Source: Juglans regia
Taxonomy: Eukaryota > Streptophyta > Magnoliopsida > Fagales > Juglandaceae
Length of the DNA: 64,000 nucleotides
Direction of reading: 5' to 3'
Assembly: GCF_001411555.2 (NCBI RefSeq)
Contig: NC_049901.1
Coordinates: 25,346,562 to 25,410,561 of the forward strand
This document shows, piece by piece, positions 34,283 through 46,940 of the stretch (within the stretch, counting starts at the first letter, position 1; each line of letters begins with the position of its first letter). A program made the translations under genes and the position numbers. Under the pieces are notes generated by a model that was given only the letters and a program-made list of their open reading frames with translations, ran no database searches and was not told where the DNA came from.

Positions 34283-36851
34283 CTATGAGAATAAAGTGCG
34301 AAACACGAGAAATTCTAAGAGCGTATTCTAAAAGTTAGAAATTTAATTACTAACAATTAGAAATATGAAAAGAAACAACTTAGAGTAAAATTCATATTTT
34401 ACCCTCTATATGTGAGAAAATGACTATTTTACCCCTAACTTAAGAATTTCACATCCTAACTGCAAAAATTACTAAAATTTATATTCCTCATGTAAATTTT
34501 GTCCTAGACTCAAATATCAACTCAGAAAATTTTAAAACCATTCATAACTATAATGATCCAAAACCCATGATGAAACCAAAGCTTTGTAACAAAGATCATC
34601 CTATCCTAAGTTTAAAAACACACTTAAAATATCCATTAAGAAAAGCTAATCATCAACACCAAACGTTTTGTAAAATGATCCAAACTTTTTAACAAAAAGT
34701 AAACCCCTAAATCACAAGTTTTGGCCTTAATAAGAAATCTCCAAGAATTCCAAACAATCAAATCTTACTTCTAACATATTTATAACATCATCCTAAGATC
34801 AACCATGCTATAAATCATCAAACAAAAGTCACCAAAAATCATAAAATAACACTTGGAGTTTTTGGTCTTACAATTAGTCCAAAATAAAAACTTTTCTCTT
34901 AACTAACTTTGATCAATCTCTTGATCCATGGCTAAAGTTCAGCAAAATATGGATCTAACCCAAAAACATCAAATCTTTGGCCAAATCAAAATCCTCTTGC
35001 ATAGAAAATTATATCTTTAAAACTAATACTAAATATCTTCGAAATAACATCCTAACAAGTATGAAAGAGCCTTAGGATCATCATATAAAAATATCAAAGC
35101 CTTTTGGAATAAGATTAAACCATGAAATATTCAAATTTTCACAAAACAAAAATTGTTTTTCCACTTCTGGTTTTCAAGTTTTTAAATCTAAGAAACTCTA
35201 TCATCAAAAGCTTTATTCATGCAACAAAACCTCAATGAACATTCATAAACACATTCTAACAACTCTCCATAAAATGTTTGGACCAAGATATGTCCACTAG
35301 CTTGGTAAAAAATTTCAAAACATATCATACTCTCTAGTTTCATGCCCAAAATGACCTTTCCATGGTTAAAAATACATTTTACCGATCAATGAGCATGGAA
35401 CGAGATTAATAAGATATCCACAGAAACTAGACTTAAAGACGAACAAGTTTTATGAAGGATTCATCGACTTTTAGGAAGGATTCATTGTGAGAAAAGACTT
35501 GCAAAGAATAAAAAATGGCCACGCAAAAGTACCCAGAAATCTACCTAAGAGAACTCTTTTGAGTTTCTCTCTAAGAACGGGCGAAAGAAGTGATAAAATG
35601 AAGAGAAGTGTGTCTTGCATGACTTTAGACTCCTGTAGGGGGAAGTTATGGGCTTTAATGACCCTTGATTGGAGGTGGATATGTGACATAAAGTGGAGAA
35701 TAGAGAGGAGCAAGGACTGCCTGCAGCAGTTGTGAGAGATGGAGGTTGATGGAGTGGATTTCTTCTTCACATCAAGTTACTATTGGGTGCAGCCAATGGC
35801 AGTGGATGGTCTGCCATGTGGGGGAGGAAACTTCTTCATGAAACTTTGCCAAGGTGGCCAATTTCATAGGCCTTGGTGGGCCCCAACCAACTGGGCTTCA
35901 ATTTGGGGTTTAAAGGGGGTTTAGTTAGGGTTTGAGATGCTATCATCCCCAAAACCAATTTTTCTTTACCCAATCAAATTTCTAAGATTTAAAAGGTTGG
36001 ATAATGATATCATAATAAGGATTTGATTAATTAATAGCATGTGGAAGTGATTTAATCAAGTGATTAAACACAATGCTAGAAATTGGATCAAAAAGGGTTT
36101 GGAGGCCAACTTTAGGGTTTTGGGAAACCGTTAAGGGTTTTGGTTTCAATCAAACTTTTGGGGTTCCAATTGGATTCCAACCATTTAGAGTTTTGCTAGG
36201 GTTGAAACCCTCTTTGGTTTGGCACAATTTGGTTGATCAGATGAAACAAAGTTTTGCTTAGGTGGCATGATCTCACACCTTGACTTCTTCACAAATCCAT
36301 CTAATGGTTGCTCGTGGTGCCAAGTGTCTAATACTATTCACTATGTGTGGCTAAGATCTTACCAAGTGTCCAAATAAAACTTTTCCAACCCAATTTGGAC
36401 ATTCCACATTATGATTTTGAAAATACTACACTGGTTGCGCTTATCGAAATTACTATTCACTCCAAAAAAATGCATAATAAACTTAGTGCTGAAAAATTCT
36501 AAATATTCATATTAACCTAACCTATTGTGAAAATCGTTTACCGAAATTCAATCCTGAAGTGCCCTAAAAATAATTTCACAATTTCGTCTGAAATTATGAA
36601 AATGGGCTGTTGCGCCATAAAATCCTAAATAATCAATTGAGTCTAATAGTGTAGACCATAACGCATTCTGACACTTCTAACTACCTTAAATAATTAAACT
36701 CATATTTCTAGCATCAAAGTGAGTGATAACACTAACTATGTTGACAGACTAAAACCTGCGCGATTGGTCGATTCGTAAAAACTTAAGGGCTTTCACGATA
36801 TTCCTAAAGTCAATAAAAATTCCACCAGTGAATTTCTATCTGGCTATTACA

Positions 36852-37212
36852 CACTTACTATAAAATAATTTGCTACCAATATTACATTTTAAAAATTCTA
36901 TTTATTTTCTATACAATTTCTTATACTTCCCACAAAGACCACGTAAAAACATATTTAATATAAACATAATTCCAAACTGAAACCATCCAATAATAAGGGC
37001 AAAATTGTAATTTCATATCAAAATAATATGTAAAACTAAATTTATGTAGCCTCTATAACACCTAGTGATAAGAAAAATGTTTTCATCTGTTACGTAGTGC
37101 AACAGTTGAAGAGGTAGGGGCACGGGATACTCACTGAGAAGGGAGGAGCTGCGTGCGGTGCTGCAAAGAAGGATGTTGTCTTGGCGGCGCCGTAATGAGA
37201 GAAAAAGAGACG

Positions 37213-37250
<38 letters not shown>

Positions 37251-38218
37251 GGCCACGGCGTGACAGAGAGATATGATACTAAGAGGGAGGGTGGTGGCTT
37301 AAGGCGGCAAAAGTACAGCAAGGTGGTGCAGGGTGTAGCAAGACTGGGCAATGGCTGAACGAGTGCTTGGGAAAGAGGGTCTGGCTATGGAAGTACTATA
37401 TTTCTTAGTGCAAAAACAAAGTAGTTTCGGCTTCTTTCAGTGGTTTATCTACGAGTCATGTAGCTTCCATGGAGGCTTGCAATGGTTGGTTTTGCTTTGG
37501 GGTGGCGAGGCTACTGGACGAAACGAATGTTGTGGGCTGCTGGGAGGCCGAGAGAGTGCAATTTAATGGGTCTGGTGGCTTTGGGAGATGGAGGCCGAGA
37601 GAGTGCAATTTCATGGGCATGTGTTTTTTGATGGTGAGGTCATGCAACTAGGCTGTAGGCAAGGTCTAACGCCATGGGTGTGGAGGTGCAGAGATAGCGA
37701 CAATGACTGCATAGAGGTTGTGGAGGGTGGCGGCATGTGGTGGACGATGGTTTGAGGATGGAGCTACTTCTGTGTGTGGGTGGAGACTGTCGTGGGAGGT
37801 TTGCGGCAACTATAGGCTTGGTAAACTATCACCAGCAGGTACGTATGTATATATTTATAGGCGATGGAAAAACCCTAGAGAAGTGAGGGAGACGTGCATG
37901 TGCATGGAGTGGATAAATACATTAGATACAAGTAAGCTTATGACTAAGGGAAAGAGACGTGTAAAGGTGGGGAGTTTTTTAAAAACAAACTGTGATTGGG
38001 TCTCTGGTTTAATAAAAATGGGTGTGGGCCATACGGTGATCGGGTAGAGTCCATTTCAAAAATTTAACTACAACGACAGGTCCATTAGAAAAAATTTGAC
38101 AACAGTTAAAAACCAAATTGGGCCCATAAAATAGTAATCGAAAAAATTTCAACTGAGCTTTTCATATACTTAACTCAAAAATCTAAAAAAAGGCTTGGCA
38201 CTAGGCCCAGGTGTTACA
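36852..38218 (-). mobile_element. LTR-E copy E6 (5' part)
   Basis: Minus orientation, starting TGTAACACCTGGG at 38218. It is close to E5 (24150-25480) throughout, including the antisense open frames, and is cut at 36852 by the LTR-D terminus. No polypurine tract flanks it at 38219, so its internal region is not there. Confidence 0.75.
37216..37247. repeat. (GA)n microsatellite
   Basis: About 16 GA units in LTR-E. A CT/GA run recurs at this LTR position in other copies (43503, 46301). Confidence 0.9.
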
Positions 38219-38700
38219 CATTGTTGAACTATGTTTTGTTCTAGTTTGAACTTTTAAGCCATGGATCAAGTGATTGATCAAAACTAGTTAAGAAAAAGTT
38301 TATGTTTTTGGTCTTAGTTGGAAGCCGAAAACTCCATGTGTTATTTTATGACTTTTGGTTACTTTTGTTTGATGATTTAAAGCATAGTTGATCTTAGGAT
38401 GATGTTATGAATGTATTAGATGTAAGATTTGATATTTTTGAAATTCTTGGAGATGTTTTGAATTAGGTCAAAACTTTTGGTTCAAGGGTTTGTTTTTAGT
38501 TAAAGAATTTCGATCTGTTTGCTAAAACTTTTAGTGGTGATGATTATCATTTTTTTAATGGATGTTTTAAGTATGTTTTTAAACTTAGGATTGGAAGATC
38601 TTTGTTGCTAAATTTCGGTTTAATCATGAGTTTTGAAGTTGGAAGTTTCCCACAGTTGTGTTTTGTTTTAAATTTTTCTAGGTTGATATTTGAGTTTACC
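38219..38700 (+). repeat. LTR-D fragment D4
   Basis: It matches 15960-16560 of D2 (AAGCCATGGATCAAG.GATTGATCAAA, then GATTTAAA.TATGGTTGATCTTAGGATG). Both ends are truncated. Non-coding. Confidence 0.65.
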
Positions 38701-39382
38701 CAGAACACATTAAAATCCAAACCCATTAGCCCATAATACACATAAATGGCCTAAACGTAAACACACACACTAGAGCTATGCAACTAAAAGCCAACACGCA
38801 TGAGAGACAAATTATGGAACAGATGCTCACTGAGTAGAAACTAGGCACCAAGCAAAAGGAATCTAGCGGCAGAGATGAACTCATGGCGGCATGTCTTACA
38901 TAGCAACTGGTTGCATGGTGTGGCTATGCAAAGAGGAGTTAAAAGGCGGACTTGGTTGGCAAGAGGCACATGAGTGAGGTGGGAGACAGAGGTTGAAGAG
39001 AGAGGCGTTGGGCTGGGGTATGGCATGGTTAGCAAATCTCATAGAAATTAGAGAGGTGTACGCATTATGTATGAAGAAAAATAAAAACGTGTGAGGGAAA
39101 GTGACGGGAAGGAGCAACCGTCAGATGGGTGTGGGGTTGGCCAACATGGGATGTGGCCTTTGCATGTGAATGTGGGATGCAGCCGATTCATAGTGCTCAT
39201 TAGATATGGCTTCAAGAGGAGGCAGCTTTTTGTTGACTGCTTGTGGCACTTCCTGGACATAGGGACGTGGGAGAGGGAACATGGAGGCTGAGAGGTTTCA
39301 GACATGGGAAACTTGGGAGGATCTTGAAGCACGGTCGTCCGTGTATGAGGTTTGCTGTGAGTGATTTTGTATACTCAAGTGC

Positions 39383-39434
<52 letters not shown>

Positions 39435-39924
39435 CTGAAAATTCTATAAAAGAGGAGGAAGAAATTAACATGCCATGGTTGGAATTTATACACAAACCAG
39501 CCTTGGGGTTTTCTCTTGGGTTTTTATTGGGCTTGTTTTACGGCCTTAATTACTCAAAAAATCTTAATGATTGATTTTAAATTCTAAAATTAGTTCAACT
39601 TGTCCAATAAAATACTCTTCGGCTTTAAACAAATTCTTGTTTCATAAAATAATAGTTAAGCCTATCACCAATTAAATATAGGGCCAATTTGATCTATGAA
39701 TGCTAAATGGGCTTCCATTCCATTACTAAGCCTAATAATACTCGTATATTTTACTACAATAATTTATGGGCCCAAAGGTATTTCCAAAATCAACCGACTA
39801 ATCTAATTTGGGCTTCCTAATATATTAATCCAAAATTTAAAAAAATATATAAAAATAGAATAATAAATAAAATTTTATAATACGTGGGCTTGGCCTGAGC
39901 TCGGTGTTGGATCTAGGTGTTACA
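38701..39924 (-). mobile_element. LTR-E-like fragment E7
   Basis: On the minus strand it starts TGTAACACCTAGATCC at 39924 and runs as U3-like sequence to about 38700. It contains an (AT)n run. More diverged than the other LTR-E copies. No coding sequence. Confidence 0.55.
39388..39433. repeat. (AT)n microsatellite
   Basis: About 23 AT units. ORFs encoding Ile-Tyr repeats on both strands are artefacts of it. Confidence 0.95.
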
Positions 39925-40366
39925 TTAAGAATGTTTATCTTTGGTGAACCCTTTAGCCACACCATTCAAATAGTATAACATTGTGTAATCACCACTTTTC
40001 TCAAAGGTTTTATATCTTAACACTCGTCGGCCCTCATGTAGCGCCTGTCCTTGTGGTGAGATTTTAGAAAATAGATTTTTTAAGAAAATGATATGGGAAT
40101 TACTGACTATTTTAAAACTTTTTCTCTTTCCTTCCCGTGATATAAAAGACTATGTTTTAAATTAAAACATATTTTATAAATCCAAGAGAGGGTTCTGCAA
40201 CAGAAATCATTAAGTTAAATTAAAAGGCATTTTACAAAATTACCCTTTCATATGTTACGTAAAGCTCGCCTAGGCTTCAGTCACTCTTCCCTTGGGTCAT
40301 GTCTGTACAGACGCTTCTTCCTCACTTTGTCTCTGGGAGGGGGAGAGACATACATAAAAATAAACA

Positions 40367-40381
40367 TGAGTCAAATACTCA
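40367..40381 (-). other. Hairpin in LTR-H
   Basis: TGAGT and ACTCA arms with a five-base loop. A third sequence version of the LTR-D/LTR-E hairpin. Confidence 0.4.
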
Positions 40382-40929
40382 GTAAGCGTTACTTCATACT
40401 GTAAAACTATACTAGCATAGGTTTTCATTCATGCATTCATCATTCATCATTCATCATACATACTTTATGTAAAACATTCATTTCACTTAAGAACATTACA
40501 AGGTGGGATTTTTTTTAAAAATGGTTTTCATTTCATAAAATGTTTCTCATACCTTGTACATCCTTCGTAAAGAGCTAAATGATTACACAACATTCAACTT
40601 AACTCTTTTCACTTTCCTCTGGCCGGTACACACTGTTACACCCCGTGTGTTGGGGTTAGCTATATTTTGGACCCCGATTCTGACCGTGGCCACAGGTTAG
40701 GAATCCCTTTCAGTCAGGGGGTAGCACTATGTGCACTACCAGTACTACTTACCCGGCATTGCAATCTGCCCAGTCCTTTGATACCATCATTCATTCATTC
40801 ATGGCCGATAAGTATTTTCATACATTAAAACATCCGTTCATTTCAGTCATTTCCTCTCATTCAGTCCTTTTAGTCCTTTCCTTTTCATTTCTTTTCAATC
40901 AACAGTTCATTAATTTCATAAACATCATT

Positions 40930-41110
40930 TTAAAAACATAAGCTTAAACATCATCATTTTAAACATTATATCATAGCATCCTTTCATGGCATCATTTAAA
41001 CATCCTTTCATAGCGTCATTTTAAAACTCATTTCATAGCCTCGTTTAAATACTAGTTCATAGCGTCCTTTAAATACACTTTCATCACATAATTTAAACAT
41101 CATTTCAATG
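40930..41110 (-). repeat. Degenerate tandem repeat in LTR-H
   Basis: Imperfect units of about 24 bp containing TTTAAA.AT, CATTTCATAGC and GTC. Unit boundaries are irregular. Confidence 0.55.
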
Positions 41111-42459
41111 CAGCAAGCATAAACCTCAACATTTCATTCCATGAAAGTAAGGATAATAACTACTACATATAGCATCCATTCACATGCATACAATTATTAC
41201 TTTTAGTTGCTTAATAGGGGTTGCCAAAGAAGGCCTTTATTTACATATACCTTTAAACACTTATACATAGCATATTTTCATAAAACATCATTCATTTCAT
41301 TTTCATAAAGCATCATAAAGAAAACATTTCATTTTCATTTCATATTATTTAGAAAACTCTATAATAGTATGAAAATAAAACTTACCTGAACTCCATGCTA
41401 TACTCATTTCATGCAATCCATTCATGTGCGTGTCAGATGGCAACCTACATGCATATTTAACCTCGCATTATTCCTTTCCTCAAGTGCATAACTTAAACTT
41501 ACATAAACTTCTCTTCACTAGGACTTCCTTGACTTGGACACACACCATCATCTAAGTCCATATTCTATGCTTTCCCTTATCACATTTCCTCAATCTCAGG
41601 GTCGTAACTTGTGATCCACTTGAGGTCACCTTTCAAACACATAGCCTCCTACTTCATGTTCTTATCCTTCAAAATGAACCTCATTGATTCACCTTAAAGG
41701 CTAAGACACACCATCGTCTTCATCACACTCTTCCTACCAAACCATCTTTCCCGATGCATAACTTGAATCAACCAAGTTATACATCTCAACCTTAGCCAAT
41801 ACACATGTCATTTCTTTCAATCATGTATAACCTAACCAACACTTCACCGTAACCTTCACCATGCATAATACATAACTTTAAGCCAACCTTGTGGCTTAAA
41901 CATCGTGTGCTCATGCTTAAGACAAATTATCCATTACATATAGTAAATCTGTCCGGCACATGTGTCCAACCATTTTACACAAGTACCCTACCTTTTTTGT
42001 CACCTAAGACCAACATATAATCACTAACGCCTGCTTGTGTAAACAAACTCCATACTCCGATACCAACTCTCAACTCAAACCCAACTAACACCTCATGGTA
42101 CACAACACCTCCAAACTACATAACTTATCCCGACACTTCACTCGACCTACAAGACGTCCTACCACACCATGGTTACGACACATCCCACCATTTCACACAA
42201 CTTACAACCACTTTCAAACTACACTGTGATCCCATCATCTCACATGACATCCGTCCATTACGCAAACTGCATAGTGCTCACATCACTGTCCACAACACCA
42301 TCACATCTGAACTCCATACCTAGTCTCATCATGTTACAACATACTGCCATATCACTAGCTACATCATACGACACAACACCCAGTCACTTCACACTACTTA
42401 CAGCCACAACACTACACAGTGGCGCCCATCACTTCAAACTACAAGGTCACATCACAAAC

Positions 42460-44159
42460 TATAACACTCAGGCCCAGCACCAACCCGTTTTATTTTGGGG
42501 TTTATATATATGAAAAATCCATTTGAGATTTTGAGTAAATTTTTGGAATAGACGATGGTCCTAATAATTTCAGTTTTGTCTGGTAGCGAAATTTTTAGGG
42601 CTAGCCAATTTAGTTAAATTCATTAAATATTTTTGGATCAGATTGAAATTTTTTTAGGGTCGAGAAATTTGTTGGACAAGTTGGATTATTGTAGAGTTTG
42701 AATCGAGGAAAAAAATTTAGGGAAAAAGTCCATTTTATTAATTTATACACTATACAAAATGTGGGCCCAAATATTTGAAATGGGCTTTGCTCGATCACCC
42801 CAGGGTCCACGCCGGTTTGCTGTAAACTCCCCACCTTGCATGTCTCTACCTGTATTTATACACTTCATGCACAGCCCCTTGCATGCATTGCGATTCATGC
42901 ATCCTAGCATTTTCAAAGCAACCACCGCCCCCCACTACCAAAACTCCTCCACACCGTAAGCCCCCTCCCCCACTCAAAACCATTGTCTGATAGCCCACTG
43001 TCCAGCAGCCACTTCTCCTAGCGTCAACCAAGAGACCACCGTGAATGACCTACACCGTCCCAACACCACCGCAGCCCGGTCATCACCCACTCGAAATAAG
43101 AGCAAACTCCTCCACTGCTGCCCAACACCTCAGCCCCGAGGCCACAATGAAACAACTGTGAGCCTTCACTATGGACAATCAAGTGTGACAATCCATGGCA
43201 CCGCCACACAGAGTCCACACCAACGGTGCTCTTGCACGCATATCATGGAGCAACCGCATACATAAAGGAAACGAACGAGCCTCTGTTTTAAGCAAGAAAA
43301 ATAGAGCACTTGTTTCCCAAAGCGACAGCCACTCCATGTCACAGTTGAGGCCACGACGCCACCGCCAGCAGTAACAAAATACGCTGGAGAACAAGCCTCC
43401 ACGACCGTATGCTGCCCAAGCCACCACCCTCTCTCTCTGTATCCCCTCTCTTCCCCCTCACAATGTACTCCCTCTCTCTCTATCCCCTCTTGCACATCTA
43501 TACCTCTCTCTCTCTCTCTCTCTCAGTGTACCATCATCGGGTTAGCCACCTCACACTCACCCAGCTCTGTCGCAACTACCCTCAAATGCCCTCTACCCAC
43601 AACGAAAAAATGAAAGTGTTTTGTTCTTTCCTAAGGTTTGTACGTAAAAGTATAGTAAATAATTTGATGTTAAATTATAGTTAGGCCCTTTTAGTCACAA
43701 GCTAAGACAAATGTGCTTTGAACGGGTGTTTTTTGTGGGACATGATTTTACGATGGACTTCAGTTTGATTACAGGAAATTTTTATGCTATTTTATGTGAG
43801 TTTTCAGCTCACTTTATATTAGTCCAAAAAGTTTGTTTAACAAGAAAGAGTTAAGGAGTTAAATTATATCAGTTGGTATTAAAGTATTTATGATTAGATT
43901 TGAGTAGCAAATAATTTAGAGTTTATATCTTATTCAGAGAAATTAAGTGGTTATTAGCAAATTTGAGAAATGAGGATATCTAAGGGTTACGTGAATGTTA
44001 GATTTTTAGGAAAAATATGTTATTTTAGTATTTCAGGTTTAAGTATCGAAATATGTGTTCAACTAAGAATTTAGGGAAGTTACTTGACTATTTTATAAGT
44101 GACAGTTAATATTCATTCAGCACTGGTGTGGGAAAATTCTGAAAGGCCAAAAAGTCCAG
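42460..44159 (+). mobile_element. LTR-E copy E8, outer left LTR of the tandem element
   Basis: It starts TATAACACTCAGGCCCAGC (TG mutated to TA) and runs through the U3, a CT-rich leader with (CT)n at 43503-43524, the intron-like AT-rich part, and the exon-like block ending AAAGTCCAG at 44159. The rest of the LTR (about 1.3 kb), the PBS and the leader are missing, and gag sequence follows at once. Confidence 0.72.
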
Positions 44160-45224
44160 AGCAATTCAACCAGATGCAGCCTCCTACATTTGATGGGCAT
44201 GGAGACCCAACCTTGGTTGAGGACTAGATCCAGGATATGGAGGAGATACTTGTGTCTTGAATTGTATTGATGAACAAAAGTATTATACTCTACCTTCAAT
44301 CTGACATGAGAGGCAAAAAGATGGTGGATTTCCGAGAGAACCATTAGGGAAGCTGAAGGGATATAAGTAGTCAATTGGCCCCATTTCAAACATATTTTTC
44401 TTGATCACTTTTTCCAAAATTTCTCAGAATTAGTGAATAAGGCCACAGTATTTGAACGAAGCCTCGAGAGAAGTGCAAAACTTCAAGATCAGAGTAAGAG
44501 AACTACCCCATAAGGATCTTTCTCTAGTATGGATCAAGGGTCGTGGAAGAAGAGAAACAAAGGGAGCAGCTCAGGTCAGAGGCAAACACAGGGAAATCAA
44601 GCAAATAACATTTGTATGTTTTGTAATCGTGCACAGATAGGAGAGTGCAGAAGGGTGGTGGGGTCGTGTTTTCAAGGCGGTAAGATCGGCCACCTCATCA
44701 GGGAATGCCCATTACTTTGAGAGACAACAAGAAGCTCAACCCACCTCCAAGTCCCCAATAGACGATATAGGGAAATAATCAGCGTAGAATGGGACATGCT
44801 CGACTGTTTGAACAAAATCCTAGAGATTTTGAGGACGACAACGATGCGGTCACATGTAATCTACTCCTTTTCTACTTGAAAGCAATTGTTTTGGTTAAGT
44901 TGGGTTTAATCAGTCTTGCATTTTAATAGAATTTCACTAAGTGTTATAGCTTAGAATATTGAAGTTGGGTTGAAGAGAATAATAGCTTAGAATATTGCTG
45001 ACCTTCAAACTTTTAGGTTTGAACACGAAGTCTTGTATGGAAATCAACACTAGGATTTTGGAAAGTCACTGGGGCGAGAGATATTGGAAAGTTAGGACTT
45101 TGAAATATTAGGTTTGACGTAATAATCAAAGTTTAAAATAGGCATGGATTACGAGGGATAAGTATTATAGGGTTTACTTAAGATGCAACAAATTTTGAGG
45201 ACGAAATGGTTTTAAAGGGGAGGA
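44160..45224 (+). pseudogene. gag-only internal region 1 of LTR-E element
   Basis: A chromovirus-type gag remnant. It begins QFNQMQPPTFDGHGDPTLVED and continues with stops and frame changes through MDQGSWKKRNKGSSSGQ to a degenerate zinc knuckle, CFQGGKIGHLIREC, in which the second Cys is Gly. A phrase typical of the gag/protease boundary (ARLFEQNPRDFEDDNDAVT) follows, then non-coding sequence from about 44860. RT, RNase H and integrase are absent. The 3' end keeps TTTTGAGGACGAAAT and an AAAGGGGAGGA tract before the next LTR at 45225. The second copy (50534-55857) has the same join, so this is an inherited gag-only structure. Confidence 0.72.
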
Positions 45225-46296
45225 TGTAAAACCCGGGCCCAGCACCCGGGCCATTTTATTTTGGGGTTTATATGTACAAAAATCCCATTTGAGATTTCGA
45301 GTAAATTTTTGGAATAGACAACGGTCCAAATATTTTTAGTTTTGGGAGATAGCAAATTTTTGTGGACTCTCCAATTTAGTTAAATTCATTAAATATTTTT
45401 GGATTAGATGGAAAATTTTTCAAGCCAAGAAATTTGTGGGACAAGTTGGAATATTGCAGAGTTTGAATCGAGGTCCAAAATTCAGGAGAAAAACTCATTT
45501 TTATTAATTTTATATACTATCCAAAATGTGAGCCCAAATATTTGAAATGGGCTCTGCCTGATCACCCCCGAGCCCACACCCGTTTGTTGTAAACTAGGAG
45601 ACCCAACATGCAATTTATTTTTATTTTTTAAAACTCCCCACCTTGCAATTCTCTTTCCATTAGTCACACAACATGCACGTCTCTACCTATATTTATGCAC
45701 TTCATGCATAGCCTATTGCACGTACTGCCATTCATGAATCCTAGGGTTTTCAAAGCCGCAATAGCCCCTACCGCCAAAACGCCTCCACACCGTAAGCCCT
45801 TTCCCCCACTCAAAACCAATGTCTAATAGCCCACTGTCCAACAACCACTTCTCCTAGCGTGAACCAAGAGATCACTGTGAACGACCCACACCGTCCCAGC
45901 ACCACTGTAGCCTGATCTTCTCCCACTCGAAAATAAGAGCAAACACCTCCACTACCACCCAGTGGCTCAACTCCAAAGCCATGACGAAAAAACTATGAGC
46001 CTTCACCACGAACAGTCCAGTGCAACCGAAGGGGTTCGTCGTTGTGATCCAAGCCACTGCCTGCAAAAAGGAAATGAACTAACCTCTGTTTTAGGAAAGA
46101 AAAATAGAGCACTTGTTCTCCAAACTGAGAGCCATGCCTTGTCACATTTGAGGCCACGATGCCACAGCCAGCAGCAATGGAATACGTCGGAGAACAAACC
46201 TCCACCGTCGTACACGGCCCAAGCCACCGGCCTTTCTCTCGGTAACCCCTCTATTCCCCCTCACGACGTACTCCCACTGTCTTCGTCCCCTCTCGC

Positions 46297-46340
<44 letters not shown>

Positions 46341-46532
46341 GTGTGCCACCTCCCACTCGCCCAGCTCCGTTGCGACTGCTTCTCTCGATGAGTCCTTCGT
46401 TACCCTTTACCCACAGCGAAGTAGGGGTGTGTTCAAATAAAATGAAAGTGTTTTGTTCTTTCCTAAGGCTTGTAAGTAAAGAATAGTAAATGGTTTGATA
46501 TTAAATTACAGTTATGCCCGTTTAGTAGCCAA
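45225..46532 (+). mobile_element. LTR-E copy E9, central LTR, 5' part
   Basis: It starts TGTAAAACCCGGGCCC after the polypurine tract. It is very similar to E8, including the (CT)n run at 46301-46336 and the donor-like TTGTAAGTA near 46469. Broken at 46533 by a LINE and continued at 47365. Confidence 0.78.
46301..46336. repeat. (CT)n microsatellite
   Basis: 18 CT units in the leader part of LTR-E copy E9. Confidence 0.92.
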
Positions 46533-46940
46533 GATTGTTTTTTTTTTAGAAGAGCCGGTAGCGAGCCACACAGCAGCCCCGTCCCAAGTTTATTAATGAG
46601 CCCTCACGTATGGCGGAGGAAAACCGTGGTTACAAAACAATTACCTGAGAGATAACACAGGTAGTGAATAAAAAACCAAGCTAAAAAAAAAAATCATAAA
46701 TCAAAATAAAAATTACATCCGTAAATATGGAAGTCCCCAATAATCCGTCCGTAATAAGCCTCTAAGAATCCCCCGCCCAATGTCAGAGGCTATAAAATAC
46801 TTACACTGATTATAAGCACCTTCTTTAGCAAGATAATCCGCAACCATATTAGCTTCTCTATAAATATGATGAATGGAACAATTTAATTCAGAAAGCAACC
46901 TCTTTATATCATCCCAATAATCCCACAAATACCATAAGTT
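46533..46940 (-). pseudogene. LINE 3' end: RNase H fragment and poly(A)
   Basis: On the minus strand this encodes the end of a plant LINE RNase H domain (DDIKRLLSELNCSIHHIYREANMVADYLAKEG), which degrades RNA in hybrids. It is followed by a 3' untranslated part and a poly(A) tail (T-run at 46533-46545). The segment is linked at about 46940 to RT sequence of the opposite strand. Only the last 60 residues or so of the domain remain. Confidence 0.82.

Larger units (their letters stand above)
32980..36851 (-). mobile_element. LTR-D copy D3
   Basis: Minus orientation. Its 5' terminus TGTAATAGCC is intact at 36851. The 3' part stops at 32980, about 200 bp short of the GACGTCACA end seen in D2. It matches D2 along its length, including the hairpin (33291-33312), low-complexity arrays (33410-34230), micro-exon (34267-34282) and CT-rich part (35480-35760). 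Short ORFs such as 33851-34279 come from the repeats. At its right end it interrupts LTR-E copy E6: the uninterrupted homologue at 24150 reads through this site. Confidence 0.8.
39925..42459 (-). repeat. LTR-H-like non-coding region
   Basis: No coding sequence. A possible LTR terminus (TGTAGCGCC) is at 40037. A hairpin TGAGT/ACTCA at 40367-40381 sits where LTR-D and LTR-E have theirs, and degenerate repeats with TTTCATAGC.TC and TTTAAACATC follow at 40930-41110. A PBS-like GTTGGTATCGGAG on the minus strand near 42054-42066 has no convincing LTR beside it. The right end is cut by LTR-E at 42460. The class is inferred from layout only. Confidence 0.4.

Noticed and set aside
39383..39495. ORFs encoding long Ile-Tyr runs
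   Set aside because: They are translations of the (AT)n microsatellite in several frames.
42054..42066. Second PBS-like site (GTTGGTATCGGAG on the minus strand)
   Set aside because: No LTR terminus with TG...CA borders it, and no polypurine tract or second LTR could be paired with it. Noted only within the LTR-H entry.
46142..46339. Arg-Glu repeat ORF on the minus strand
   Set aside because: Produced by the (CT)n microsatellite in LTR-E.
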